Source of the DNA: Brevibacillus reuszeri
Lineage (GTDB): Bacteria > Bacillota > Bacilli > Brevibacillales > Brevibacillaceae
Direction of reading: 5' to 3'
DNA length: 64,000 nucleotides
Assembly: GCF_001187725.1 (NCBI RefSeq)
Contig: NZ_LGIQ01000001.1
Span: forward strand, 58,712 to 122,711
This document shows positions 42,438 through 50,918 of this stretch, in pieces (the first letter of the stretch is position 1; each line of letters starts with the position of its first letter). Below the pieces are notes generated by a model. It made no database searches, was not told the origin of the DNA, and saw only the letters and a program-made list of their open reading frames with translations. The translations under genes and the position numbers were made by a program.

Positions 42438-44621
42438 ATGACGACCGTACAATTTTATCAGGTAACGGGCATGACCTGTGCTGCCTGCGCCAATCGTATA
42501 GAGAAAAGATTGATGAAAGCAGAAGGCGTAATCGAGGTTCAGGTGAATTTGACTACAAACAAAGCGCGTGTGGCCTTCGATGGCACGCAAATTAATGATC
42601 AGGAAATCATAGATAAGATTGAAAGATTAGGGTTTCAGGCCAGCTTGAATGTAGAAGAGCCGCACACAGAAAAAACGGTATTGCTGCAACGGTTCATTTT
42701 GTCTGCGATCCTCACACTTCCCCTGCTCTGGGCAATGGCTGCGCATTTTTCCTTTACCTCGTTTATTTGGGTGCCCGACTTGTTTTTGAATCCCTTTTTC
42801 CAGCTTGCGCTTGCGCTGCCCATTCAGCTTTTCATTGGACAATCCTTTTACATCGGAGCGTGGAATGCGCTTAAAAGCAGGACGGCAAACATGGATGTGC
42901 TGGTTGTCCTGAGCACGTCCGCTGCTTTTTTATATAGCCATTATCTGACCTTTGCGACGATCGGACAGCCTGCTGAGCATTTGACACTCTACTACGAATC
43001 ATGTGCCGTCATTTTTACTTTTTTGCTTTTGGGCAAATATTTAGAGGCGATGGCCAAGGATCGGACGAAAAATGCGATCAGGCAGCTTCATCAGCTCCAG
43101 CCGAAAACAGCGAATGTCCTGCGCAATCAGGAGATTCGAGAGATCCCTGTGGAAGAACTCGTTGTAGGGGATATTTTTATTGTCAAACCAGGAGAGCGGA
43201 TACCGACAGACGGGATTGTCCTTGAAGGACATGCCAGCATCGATCAGTCCATTTTCACAGGGGAGAGTCTTCCTGTTGAGAAATGGCAAGGACACGCAGT
43301 CATCGGAGCGACCGTGAATCAAAGCGGCTGGCTAAAGGTGCAGACCACCAAAGTAGGCAGTGATACCGCATTGACGCAGGTGATAAAAACTGTGGAGGAA
43401 GCACAGCTGTCAAAAGCGCCGATTCAACGCCTTGCAGATGAAATTACCGATGTTTTCGTCCCTATCCTCATCACGATTGCGCTCATTACATTTGCTGCCT
43501 GGTACTATTTCTTTACTGCACAAGCTTTTGGACAGTCGCTGGAAAAGGCGATTGCTGTCCTCATCATTGCCTGCCCGTGCGCACTTGGACTTGCTACGCC
43601 GATGTCCATTCTGGTCGTTTCGGGTAGAGCCGCACAGCTTGGGATACTGTTCAAGCAAGGAAAGTATGTAGAGACACTTCAAAAGGTGGACACGGTCATT
43701 TTTGACAAGACAGGTACGCTTACCCTCGGCAAGCATGAGGTCGTGGACATTGAGATACGGGGCTGGGAAAAAGAAGCGTTCCTGCGACTGGTAGCGGCAG
43801 CAGAGACGACATCTGAGCACCCGTTGGCGGCAGCGGTCGTAGCTTTTGTCAAAGCACGTGGAATTCGTATTCCGACGGCCTCCTCCTTCACGTCCTACCC
43901 TGGCTACGGCATACAAGCCACGGTAGAGGGACAGTCAATCCTGATTGGCTCACCCAAATTTCTTGGCAGCAAAAATGTGGATACGACGCTCGTTATGGAA
44001 AAAGTAGAAGCGCATGCGGCAGAGGGAAAGATGGTTACACTCGTCTCGATCAACGACCAGTTTGCAGGCTATCTGGTGCTGTCCGACATGGTCAAGGAGG
44101 ATGCAAAGCCTTCTGTTCAGCGGCTCACCCAGATGGGCAAGGAAACGATCATGCTCACCGGAGACAATCCGTTTACCGCCCGCAGCATTGCCAGGCAAGC
44201 GGGGATTGGACGTGTCTATGCCGGTATATTGCCTTCACAAAAGGCTGAATTGATCAGGGACTTGCAAGCAAAAGGGAAGAAGGTAGCGATGGTTGGCGAC
44301 GGGGTGAACGATGCACCTGCCCTGATGGCGGCGAATATCGGAATTGCCTTGGGAACAGGGGCAGATATCTCCAAGGATTCCGCTGATATTTTGATTATGC
44401 ACGGAGATGTAAAAGGAGTCGTACATGCTTTTTCCTTGAGCCAAAAAGCGATGACAAACATTAAGCAGAATTTGTTTTGGGCACTTTTCTATAACGTGAT
44501 TGCGATTCCAGCTACTATGCTTGGCTTTTTGGAGCCGTGGCTTGCGGGGGTAGCTATGGCATTCAGCTCGGTTTCGGTCGTGCTCAACGCACTCAGGCTG
44601 CGCAACAGCAAAATAGGATAA
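42438..44621 (+). CDS. copA: Copper-exporting P1B-type ATPase
   Basis: 727 residues from the ATG six bases after AAGGGGAG. One N-terminal metal domain (GMTCAACANRIEK), eight membrane helices, TGES actuator loop, CPC in IACPCALGLATP, DKTGTLT phosphorylation site, SEHPLA and GDGVNDAPAL. The final SSVSVVLNALRLR in helix 8 fits the Cu(I) class. Depending on turnover it could detoxify copper or load cuproenzymes. The nearby FixH/YtkA and SafE-like genes hint at the latter. Confidence 0.92.
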   Translation: MTTVQFYQVTGMTCAACANRIEKRLMKAEGVIEVQVNLTTNKARVAFDGTQINDQEIIDKIERLGFQASLNVEEPHTEKTVLLQRFILSAILTLPLLWAMAAHFSFTSFIWVPDLFLNPFFQLALALPIQLFIGQSFYIGAWNALKSRTANMDVLVVLSTSAAFLYSHYLTFATIGQPAEHLTLYYESCAVIFTFLLLGKYLEAMAKDRTKNAIRQLHQLQPKTANVLRNQEIREIPVEELVVGDIFIVKPGERIPTDGIVLEGHASIDQSIFTGESLPVEKWQGHAVIGATVNQSGWLKVQTTKVGSDTALTQVIKTVEEAQLSKAPIQRLADEITDVFVPILITIALITFAAWYYFFTAQAFGQSLEKAIAVLIIACPCALGLATPMSILVVSGRAAQLGILFKQGKYVETLQKVDTVIFDKTGTLTLGKHEVVDIEIRGWEKEAFLRLVAAAETTSEHPLAAAVVAFVKARGIRIPTASSFTSYPGYGIQATVEGQSILIGSPKFLGSKNVDTTLVMEKVEAHAAEGKMVTLVSINDQFAGYLVLSDMVKEDAKPSVQRLTQMGKETIMLTGDNPFTARSIARQAGIGRVYAGILPSQKAELIRDLQAKGKKVAMVGDGVNDAPALMAANIGIALGTGADISKDSADILIMHGDVKGVVHAFSLSQKAMTNIKQNLFWALFYNVIAIPATMLGFLEPWLAGVAMAFSSVSVVLNALRLRNSKIG

Positions 44622-44625
44622 CCGC

Positions 44626-44660
44626 GAAAAAAGAAAAAACCGAGCTATCAGGTAGCTCGG
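44626..44660 (-). terminator. Terminator of cadC
   Basis: CCGAGCTA (44640-44647) pairs with TAGCTCGG (44653-44660). The A-rich run at 44626-44639 becomes U-rich in the minus-strand transcript. Confidence 0.8.
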
Positions 44661-45028
44661 ATCGGCGTTCGTTGTTCCTTTGCATGCTCAACCCCTGCTG
44701 TAATCAGATGTCGAACGTGGTCATCGTCCAGCGAGTAGAATACGAGCTTTCCTTCCTTCCGATACTTGGCAAGCCCCATATTGCGCAATAGCCGCAAATG
44801 GTGGGAGGTGTTGGCGATCGAGCTGCCGATGATATTGGCAATATCGCAAACACAAAGCTCATCCTCCATGGACAGGATGTGAATGATTTTGGCACGGGTA
44901 TCGTCAGCCAACGCCTTGAAGATTTTCGCTACGCCTTCTGACTCGGCGGCGAACGGTTTTAATCGGTTTACTTTTTCATCATCAAAACACTGAACTTCAC
45001 AGACGTCATCCCGCTGTTTCGGAGACAC
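44648..45028 (-). CDS. cadC: ArsR/SmtB metal-sensing repressor, CadC-type
   Basis: 126 residues from GTG 45028 after GAGGTGAT. Metal thiols fit CadC: Cys10 and Cys14 in the N-terminal arm (VCEVQC) and Cys59/Cys61 in ELCVCD. Winged-helix recognition segment IANTSHHLRLLRNMGL. CadC releases DNA when Cd, Pb or Zn binds. It is transcribed away from the CadA side, convergent with copA, instead of in one operon with cadA. Confidence 0.9.
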   Translation of the reverse strand: MSPKQRDDVCEVQCFDDEKVNRLKPFAAESEGVAKIFKALADDTRAKIIHILSMEDELCVCDIANIIGSSIANTSHHLRLLRNMGLAKYRKEGKLVFYSLDDDHVRHLITAGVEHAKEQRTPIRAT

Positions 45029-45201
45029 CAGAAAATCACCTCTTGCTTACGTACAATGTCCTATTATTATAGTCATTCCCGTGAAAAGTGGAAAGGAAAA
45101 AAGACATTTTGGTGGCAGTATAGTGTCTCTCCTGCTTTTCGTGTAAGATGGTTTTGACAAGCCTCGCCGCGCGGGTGTGTAACAAGTAGGGAGAGAATAC
45201 C

Positions 45202-45492
45202 ATGAATGTTCAGCAGAAATGCGCCAAGTGTCGCTCCACTAAAATCGATTTTACTGAAATGATTAATCGCCGTTTATATGTCATTATTTACGTATTTGTT
45301 CTGCTCTTGCTTGCCTTGATCGGCATTTCGCTTCAAGGAACACCTGTGATCTATTTGTTTCTCGGGCTTGCAGGTGCATTCGTGCTTTTTGCAGTCCGTC
45401 TCTCATTGGAGAAGCGCAAAGTGATCAAGTGTGTCTGCCTGGATTGCGGAGAAAGCTGGCAAACAGCTCCGAACGTTGTCACAAAAAAATAG
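45202..45492 (+). CDS. Small membrane protein with split zinc ribbon
   Basis: 96 residues. An N-terminal CAKCRS pair and a C-terminal CVCLDCGESW pair flank two membrane helices (about 25-65). The four Cys could form a single zinc ribbon if both ends are on the same side, as the even number of helices allows. I do not recognise the family. It lies between cadC and cadA. ATG follows AGGGAGAG. Confidence 0.7.
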   Translation: MNVQQKCAKCRSTKIDFTEMINRRLYVIIYVFVLLLLALIGISLQGTPVIYLFLGLAGAFVLFAVRLSLEKRKVIKCVCLDCGESWQTAPNVVTKK

Positions 45493-45514
45493 GGCAGGCG
45501 TATTGTTGGCAAGG

Positions 45515-45543
45515 GACTCCCCGTATGTGGGGGTCTTTTTTTT
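45515..45543 (+). terminator. Terminator before cadA
   Basis: GACTCCCC (45515-45522) pairs with GGGGGTC (45529-45535), followed by eight T's. Confidence 0.85.
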
Positions 45544-45631
45544 GGGGCAAAACGACAACTTTCGAAAAAATAGGCAAAATACTCCAAATGATTCTTGAAC
45601 GAAAAAGAATGTTAAGATAATATAATAATTA

Positions 45632-45659
45632 AATATCCGTTTGAATGTTTATAGGATAG
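45632..45659. promoter_or_regulatory. Candidate CadC operator before cadA
   Basis: The AT-rich segment AATATCCGTTTGAATGTTTA, then TAGGATA, has an outer dyad (TATCC/GGATA) and an inner TTTGAATGTTTATA half resembling known cad operators. It lies 46 bp before the cadA start. Moderate evidence. Confidence 0.4.
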
Positions 45660-45704
45660 CTGTACCTTGGGTAAAATAAATGCTTGGAAAATAGGTGATT
45701 GCAA

Positions 45705-47936
45705 ATGTCGGATGAACATAAGAAGGACGCTTGCTGCACAGATCATCATCATTGTAGTTCAGAGCATGGCAGCTCTGTAAAAACTCTGCCGGTTGTAGGT
45801 AATGTTGCTGTGGCCGGGGATGCAGCAAGCCTGATCTCCTCACAGGCAGTTGTTTACCGCGTTCATGGGATGGACTGCAGCTCGTGTGCCAAATCATTGG
45901 AAAAGCACATGAAATCATTACCTGCTGTAAAGGATGTCGTCGTCAACTTTTCCACGGGGAAAATGCAGCTCGTCCAAGAAGGTCTGGAGGACGAGGCAAT
46001 CGTGAAGGAAGTAGCCAAGGCAGGCTATACCGCAATGTCACTTTCGAAGCGGGCAAATAAGCAGGCAGCCCACACCGATCGGACAGGAGAGCGTCTCGCG
46101 ATTATCTCCGGGGTACTGCTTGTAGCAGGCTTTCTCGGTTCCTATACGAGTGTATCGCCCATGCTTGTTACGATATTGTATGCACTGGCCATCATCAGTG
46201 GTGGCTACAGGCCGGCACGCAGTGCGTTTTATGCGATTAAGAGCAAATCACTCGACATGAACGTGCTGATGTCAGTCGCCGCGATTGGAGCGGCATTGAT
46301 TGGCGAGTGGCTGGAAGGAGCCACCGTTGTCTGGCTGTTCTCAATCGGGAATTTGCTGCAAACCAAATCAATTGAGAAGACGCGGGACTCCATCCGCAAC
46401 CTGATGGATCTGGCACCTCCTGAGGCGTGGGTAAAGCAGGGTGATTCTCTTACCCGCGTGTCTGTTGAAGACATCGGCGTGGGCGCAGTGATTGTAGTTA
46501 AGCCAGGAGAAAAAATTCCGTTGGACGGGATCGTTCTTCAAGGAACAGGCAGTGTGAATCAGGCTCCGATTACAGGCGAATCCATTCCGGTTGATAAAAT
46601 GACGGGAGATTCTGTTTTTGCCGGTAGCGTCAACGAAAACGGATCGTTGGAAATCAAGGTCACGAAGCTAGTGGAAGATACAGCGATTGCGCGGATCATT
46701 CATCTTGTGGAGGAAGCACAGGAGAAAAAAGCGCCTACGCAAGCCTTCGTAGATAAATTTGCTGCGATCTATACACCGGTCGTCCTGATTATGGCACTTG
46801 CGGTGATTGTGATTCCTCCGCTTTTTTCTTGGGGAACATGGGGTGAATGGTTTTACAAAGGATTGGAGCTTCTCGTGGTTGCCTGCCCGTGCGCTTTGGT
46901 GATTTCGACTCCGGTAGCAATCGTATCCGCTATCGGCAATGCTGCACGAAACGGCGTATTGATCAAGGGCGGTACATTTTTGGAGCGCGCAGGGGTCATT
47001 AGCGCTATCGCTTTTGATAAAACCGGTACGCTCACAGAAGGCAAGCCGCAGGTCGCAGAAGTCATCGAAATTCAGGGAAGCGAGCAAGAGGTACTCGCAA
47101 TCGCAAAAACGATTGAGGAGCGCTCCAGCCATCCGATTGCACAAGCGATTATTCAATATGCGGATGCCCACAATATCGCAGCCCTCGCAGGCGAAGATTT
47201 TCAGGCGATTGTCGGAAAAGGCGCAGAGGCTACGATCAACGCTCAAAAATACTATGCGGGTAAGCCTGCTTTATTCGAAGAGCTGGGTGTAGACCTGACC
47301 GCGTATAAAGAACAGATTCAAGCGCTGCAAAGCGAAGGAAATACACTGGTCATCGTAGGGACCTCTCAGGCTATCCTCGGAATGATTGCGGTGGCAGATA
47401 CAATCAGGGAAATTACGGTCAGTGCCATCAGCAAGATAAAAGCAGCAGGGATAGACGAGATTGTCATGCTGACGGGTGATAATAGCGGAACCGCCCAAAA
47501 GGTGGCGAAGCAGACTGGGGTCAGTCGCTATTTTGCCGAGCTGATGCCAGGGGACAAGGTCGAAGCTGTCAAGGCTCTCCAAAAAGAGGGCAAGGTCGTA
47601 GCGATGGTCGGCGACGGAATTAATGACGCACCTGCATTGGCAACTGCTGATCTGGGAATCGCTATGGGAGGCGCTGGCACCGATACCGCTATGGAAACGG
47701 CTGATATTGTGCTAATGGCAGACAATCTGGAGAAGCTTCCGCATACGATAAATATCAGTCGCAGAGCACTGCAAATTATTAAGCAAAACATCTGGTTCTC
47801 GATTATCATCAAGCTGGTGGCGCTCGTCTTGATTTTCCCTGGCTGGCTCACCTTGTGGCTGGCGGTACTGAGTGACACCGGAGCAGCGTTGATCGTGATT
47901 TTAAACAGCATGCGTCTATTGCGAATGAAGCCATAA
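45705..47936 (+). CDS. cadA: Cadmium/zinc/lead-exporting P1B-type ATPase
   Basis: 743 residues from the ATG after AGGTGA. The start has a Cys/His-rich tail (DACCTDHHHCSSEHG), followed by a metal domain GMDCSSCAKSLEKH. Then TGES, CPC in VACPCALVISTP, DKTGTLTEG, SSHPIA and GDGINDAPALATADLG. The final helix-8 region with SDTGAALIVILNSMRLL fits the Zn/Cd class. Exports divalent soft metals, presumably repressed by CadC. Confidence 0.92.
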   Translation: MSDEHKKDACCTDHHHCSSEHGSSVKTLPVVGNVAVAGDAASLISSQAVVYRVHGMDCSSCAKSLEKHMKSLPAVKDVVVNFSTGKMQLVQEGLEDEAIVKEVAKAGYTAMSLSKRANKQAAHTDRTGERLAIISGVLLVAGFLGSYTSVSPMLVTILYALAIISGGYRPARSAFYAIKSKSLDMNVLMSVAAIGAALIGEWLEGATVVWLFSIGNLLQTKSIEKTRDSIRNLMDLAPPEAWVKQGDSLTRVSVEDIGVGAVIVVKPGEKIPLDGIVLQGTGSVNQAPITGESIPVDKMTGDSVFAGSVNENGSLEIKVTKLVEDTAIARIIHLVEEAQEKKAPTQAFVDKFAAIYTPVVLIMALAVIVIPPLFSWGTWGEWFYKGLELLVVACPCALVISTPVAIVSAIGNAARNGVLIKGGTFLERAGVISAIAFDKTGTLTEGKPQVAEVIEIQGSEQEVLAIAKTIEERSSHPIAQAIIQYADAHNIAALAGEDFQAIVGKGAEATINAQKYYAGKPALFEELGVDLTAYKEQIQALQSEGNTLVIVGTSQAILGMIAVADTIREITVSAISKIKAAGIDEIVMLTGDNSGTAQKVAKQTGVSRYFAELMPGDKVEAVKALQKEGKVVAMVGDGINDAPALATADLGIAMGGAGTDTAMETADIVLMADNLEKLPHTINISRRALQIIKQNIWFSIIIKLVALVLIFPGWLTLWLAVLSDTGAALIVILNSMRLLRMKP

Positions 47937-47952
47937 AGATGAAAAATACGAG

Positions 47953-47985
47953 GAGCCGAGGGCATGTCCCTGCGGCTCTTTTTAT
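47953..47985 (+). terminator. Terminator after cadA
   Basis: GAGCCG (47953-47958) pairs with CGGCTC (47973-47978), with inner AGGG/CCCT, then TTTTTATT. Confidence 0.85.
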
Positions 47986-48028
47986 TGTTCCAAGCAGAGA
48001 ACGGTATTTTCTCACATTTCAAAATTAG

Positions 48029-48361
48029 CTGTGGCTATATAAGAAAATTGCAGGACCACTGGGCAAGCCTGAGCAAATCACGTATTCGTACGCCTCAGAG
48101 GAGCTGCATGCGATCAGCAAGGCAACCTCGCTTGGTGTCTCTACCTTGCAAAAGTTAAAATCCGTTTTGCGCAAGCTCTCCAGTGAAGAAATCAGCTCAC
48201 AGGAGCTTGCTCAATACATGCAAATTACGCAAAGAAGTGCCCGGCGCATACTGACTGAGCTGGAAGAGAAGGGGTTTGCCGAAATCGTCGCAGAAGAAAA
48301 GCCATACATGCGAGGCAGACCGCGCAAGGTGTACAAAATATGGCTGGAGCAAAAGGTATAA
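48029..48361 (+). pseudogene. C-terminal remnant of a CitB/DctR-type response regulator
   Basis: An open frame of about 110 codons has no ATG, GTG or ribosome site before 48146 yet reads as continuous protein (KKIAGPLGKPEQITYSYA, then SLGVSTLQKLKSVL). The last 70 residues are a helix-turn-helix with SSQELAQYMQITQRSARRIL and a GRPRKVYKI ending, as in regulators of dicarboxylate uptake. Translation from TTG 48146 would yield a 71-residue DNA-binding fragment. The receiver domain and any kinase gene are missing. Confidence 0.6.
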
Positions 48362-48364
48362 AGA

Positions 48365-48402
48365 AAAAAGGAGCAGGCACGCGATGCCCAGCTCCTTTTT
48401 TT
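48365..48402. terminator. Bidirectional terminator
   Basis: GGAGC (48370-48374) with inner GGC/GCC pairs to GCTCC (48391-48395), T's after and A's before. Confidence 0.8.
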
Positions 48403-48419
48403 GCTTGATAGGGATTGGC

Positions 48420-50429
48420 TTACACCAATACGCCTCCGTACATTTCGTATTCTTTTTGCGTGCAGGCAACCCAGTGACCGCGTTCAATCTCACGCAGGAC
48501 ACGTTCCTCGCCCTGGTTTTGCAAATAGGACTCATCATCGAAGATAATCCGTTTGCGACCGCGCTCATAATCCGGGTCTGGTAATGGAATGGCAGAGAGC
48601 AGCGATTTGGTGTACGGATGGATCGGATTTTCGTACAGGCGGTTACTTTCCGCCAGCTCAACGATACGTCCGCGATACATAACCCCGATCCGGTCACTGA
48701 TATATTTCACCATGGACAGATCATGGGCAATGAAGAGGTAGGTAAGTCCTTTTTCTTTTTGCAAACGCTTGAGCAAATTGATGACCTGTGCCTGAATCGA
48801 TACGTCCAGTGCAGAGATAGGCTCGTCCGCAATGATAAACTCGGGATCAACTGCCAATGCGCGCGCAATGCCGATCCGTTGGCGTTGTCCGCCGCTGAAT
48901 TCATGCGGATAACGACTGGCATGCTCACGGTTAAGACCGACTGTTTCCAGCAGCTCGTATACTTTTTTCATCCGCTCTTCCTTGGAATGCAGACCGTGAA
49001 TATCGATGCCTTCCGCAATAATGTCCGAGACTGTCAGACGTGGATTCAAAGACGAATACGGGTCTTGGAAGATCATCTGGATTTTGCGATTGAGCCATTT
49101 CTTTTCTTCCATCGTCTTTTTGCCGTGAACGCTTTTGCCTTTGAAAAGCACTTCGCCGCCTGTTGCATCATAGAGACGGAGGATCGTGCGGCCTGTGGTG
49201 GATTTTCCGCAGCCGGATTCGCCAACAAGACCGAAAATCTCACCTTTATAAATATCAAAGCTGATGCCATCGACCGCTTTTAACGTATGGCCACCGCCAA
49301 GGTCGAAATACTGCTGCAGGTTTTTGATTTCCAGAAGCTTCTCCCTCGTGTCAGGGTTTGGAGCTTCCTCGGGAGTACGCATCTGCAACGGTTCAACCTT
49401 CTCTGTGGAAGGAGTGATTTTCTTGCGGACCGCAGAAGCAGGCGGTTCGATGTGAGGAGCCATCTCATGCAGCAGCCAGGTAGCTGCGTAGTGTGTGTCC
49501 GAGATTTTGAACATAGGCGGCTCATATTCCAGGTCCACTTTGAGCGCATACGGATTGCGTGCGGCAAAGGCATCGCCAACCGGAGGACGAAACATATCAG
49601 GAGGAGAACCAGGGATCGACATGAGTTCTTCTTCATTCGTATCCAGATTCGGCATCGAGCCGAGCAAGCCCCACGTATACGGATGCTTAGGATCGTAGAA
49701 AATCTCATCAACCATACCGATTTCTACAATTTTACCAGCGTACATCACCGCTACACGGTCAGCCATATTGGCTACAACACCGAGGTCATGCGTAATGAAA
49801 ATGATGGAGGTACCCATTTTTTGTTGCAGTTCCTTGAGCAGCTCCAGAATTTGCGCCTGAATTGACACGTCCAAAGCAGTCGTAGGCTCGTCCGCAATAA
49901 TCACTTTTGGATTGCAAGCGAGTGCGATGGCAATCACGATCCGCTGACGCATTCCACCAGAAAACTGGTGTGGGTACTGGTCGATCCGTTCTTTTGCAAA
50001 CGGGATGCCGACCATTTCCAAAAGCTCAATCGATCTTTTTCTGGCCTCTGCACGAGACAGCTTTTGGTGCTTGATATAGCTTTCCATAATTTGATTGCCG
50101 ATGGTCATCGTCGGGTTGAGCGAGGTCATCGGGTCTTGGAAAATCATCGAGATGTCGCGACCGCGTACATCCTGCATCTCTTTTTCGCTCAAAGTGACCA
50201 AGTCTCTGCCTTCAAACAAGACTTGTCCTTTCGGGATACGCCCTGGAGGAGAGGGAATGAGGCGCATGAGGGCTTGGGAGGTAACCGATTTTCCTGAACC
50301 AGACTCCCCAACAATCGCTAAGGTTTCCCCTTTGTGCAAATCAAAAGAGACGCCCCGCACAGCTTTGACTTCACCTGCATACGTATCAAACGAGACATGC
50401 AGATCCTTCACTTCCAATACTTTTTCCAT
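48420..50429 (-). CDS. Fused double ABC ATPase of the oligopeptide/dipeptide type
   Basis: 669 residues from the ATG after GGGAGGA. Two complete nucleotide-binding domains, DppD-like (about 1-300) and DppF-like (about 335-650). Walker A: GESGSGKS and GESGCGKS. Signatures: FSGGMRQRI and FSGGQRQRI. Walker B: ADEPTTALD and ADEPISALD. Each half is followed by the peptide-transporter C-terminal extension. No permease or binding protein is adjacent. A Fur box overlaps its promoter, so uptake of an iron chelate or metallophore should be considered besides peptides. Confidence 0.88.
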   Translation of the reverse strand: MEKVLEVKDLHVSFDTYAGEVKAVRGVSFDLHKGETLAIVGESGSGKSVTSQALMRLIPSPPGRIPKGQVLFEGRDLVTLSEKEMQDVRGRDISMIFQDPMTSLNPTMTIGNQIMESYIKHQKLSRAEARKRSIELLEMVGIPFAKERIDQYPHQFSGGMRQRIVIAIALACNPKVIIADEPTTALDVSIQAQILELLKELQQKMGTSIIFITHDLGVVANMADRVAVMYAGKIVEIGMVDEIFYDPKHPYTWGLLGSMPNLDTNEEELMSIPGSPPDMFRPPVGDAFAARNPYALKVDLEYEPPMFKISDTHYAATWLLHEMAPHIEPPASAVRKKITPSTEKVEPLQMRTPEEAPNPDTREKLLEIKNLQQYFDLGGGHTLKAVDGISFDIYKGEIFGLVGESGCGKSTTGRTILRLYDATGGEVLFKGKSVHGKKTMEEKKWLNRKIQMIFQDPYSSLNPRLTVSDIIAEGIDIHGLHSKEERMKKVYELLETVGLNREHASRYPHEFSGGQRQRIGIARALAVDPEFIIADEPISALDVSIQAQVINLLKRLQKEKGLTYLFIAHDLSMVKYISDRIGVMYRGRIVELAESNRLYENPIHPYTKSLLSAIPLPDPDYERGRKRIIFDDESYLQNQGEERVLREIERGHWVACTQKEYEMYGGVLV

Positions 50430-50510
50430 GACATCCTCCCATTCTTTGCTTTCTGTGAAGTAACACCCATGTATATCCAAAATTATCTCTTGTACACAAT
50501 TGTTCGAAAA

Positions 50511-50525
50511 TGAAAATCATTATCA
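50511..50525. promoter_or_regulatory. Fur box
   Basis: TGAAAATCATTATCA matches the Bacillus 7-1-7 Fur consensus TGATAATNATTATCA at 13 of the 14 defined positions. It lies just downstream of the -10 of the minus-strand promoter, where Fur-Fe would block transcription. Confidence 0.75.
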
Positions 50526-50527
50526 CT

Positions 50528-50556
50528 ATTATACTATATTCAAGAAAAAATGCTAA
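50528..50556 (-). promoter_or_regulatory. Sigma-A promoter of the double ABC ATPase
   Basis: On the minus strand, -35 TTAGCA (50551-50556), 17 bp, -10 TATAAT (50528-50533). The Fur box begins three bases beyond the -10. Confidence 0.65.
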
Positions 50557-50583
50557 AAAAATTTTTAACGTATAAGAATTTAT

Positions 50584-50835
50584 CAGCGCGACGCTTATGA
50601 ACTCCAGAACGCATGGCAAGGTACCTCAGCGTTCGCTCCCGGCATTACTTCGGGTGAAACTTTCTGCTAAAACGCGGTCGCACCTCCTTGAGGAAGCCTC
50701 GATAGAGGTTCTATTAACGAAAGAGTGCACCAACGCTTCCTGTCTTTAGAGGCTCTTTTAGCGTTGCCATTTGGTACGTACCTCATACCAAACCTCAGCG
50801 GATAGGTAACGAGCGTTAGCCTATCGCTAGGATCA
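50584..50835. other. Highly structured intergenic segment of unknown nature
   Basis: About 250 bp, richer in GC than its AT-rich borders, with no credible gene. It is dense in inverted repeats: AGGAAGC/GCTTCCT (50691-50697, 50735-50741), CCTCgataGAGG (50697-50708), TGGTA/TACCA around GGTACGTACC (50771-50789), and GATAGG-TAACG / CGTTA-CCTATC (50800-50825). CCTCAGCG occurs twice (50625 and 50793 areas), and short CGTT/AACG words recur. It could be a structured RNA or a dispersed repeat element. The rest of the gap 50430-50918 holds the ATPase promoter and the regulator leader. Confidence 0.45.
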
Positions 50836-50918
50836 AGCAGGGAATTTGGCTGTTTAAACGAAAAGTAAAATTGTAACAATAGTAGGAAGAGAACGACAGA
50901 GGGGAGCAAGATTTTACG

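Noticed and set aside
48618..49283. 221-codon frame on the plus strand
   Set aside because: It is the antisense shadow of the second ATPase domain, which has all ABC motifs.
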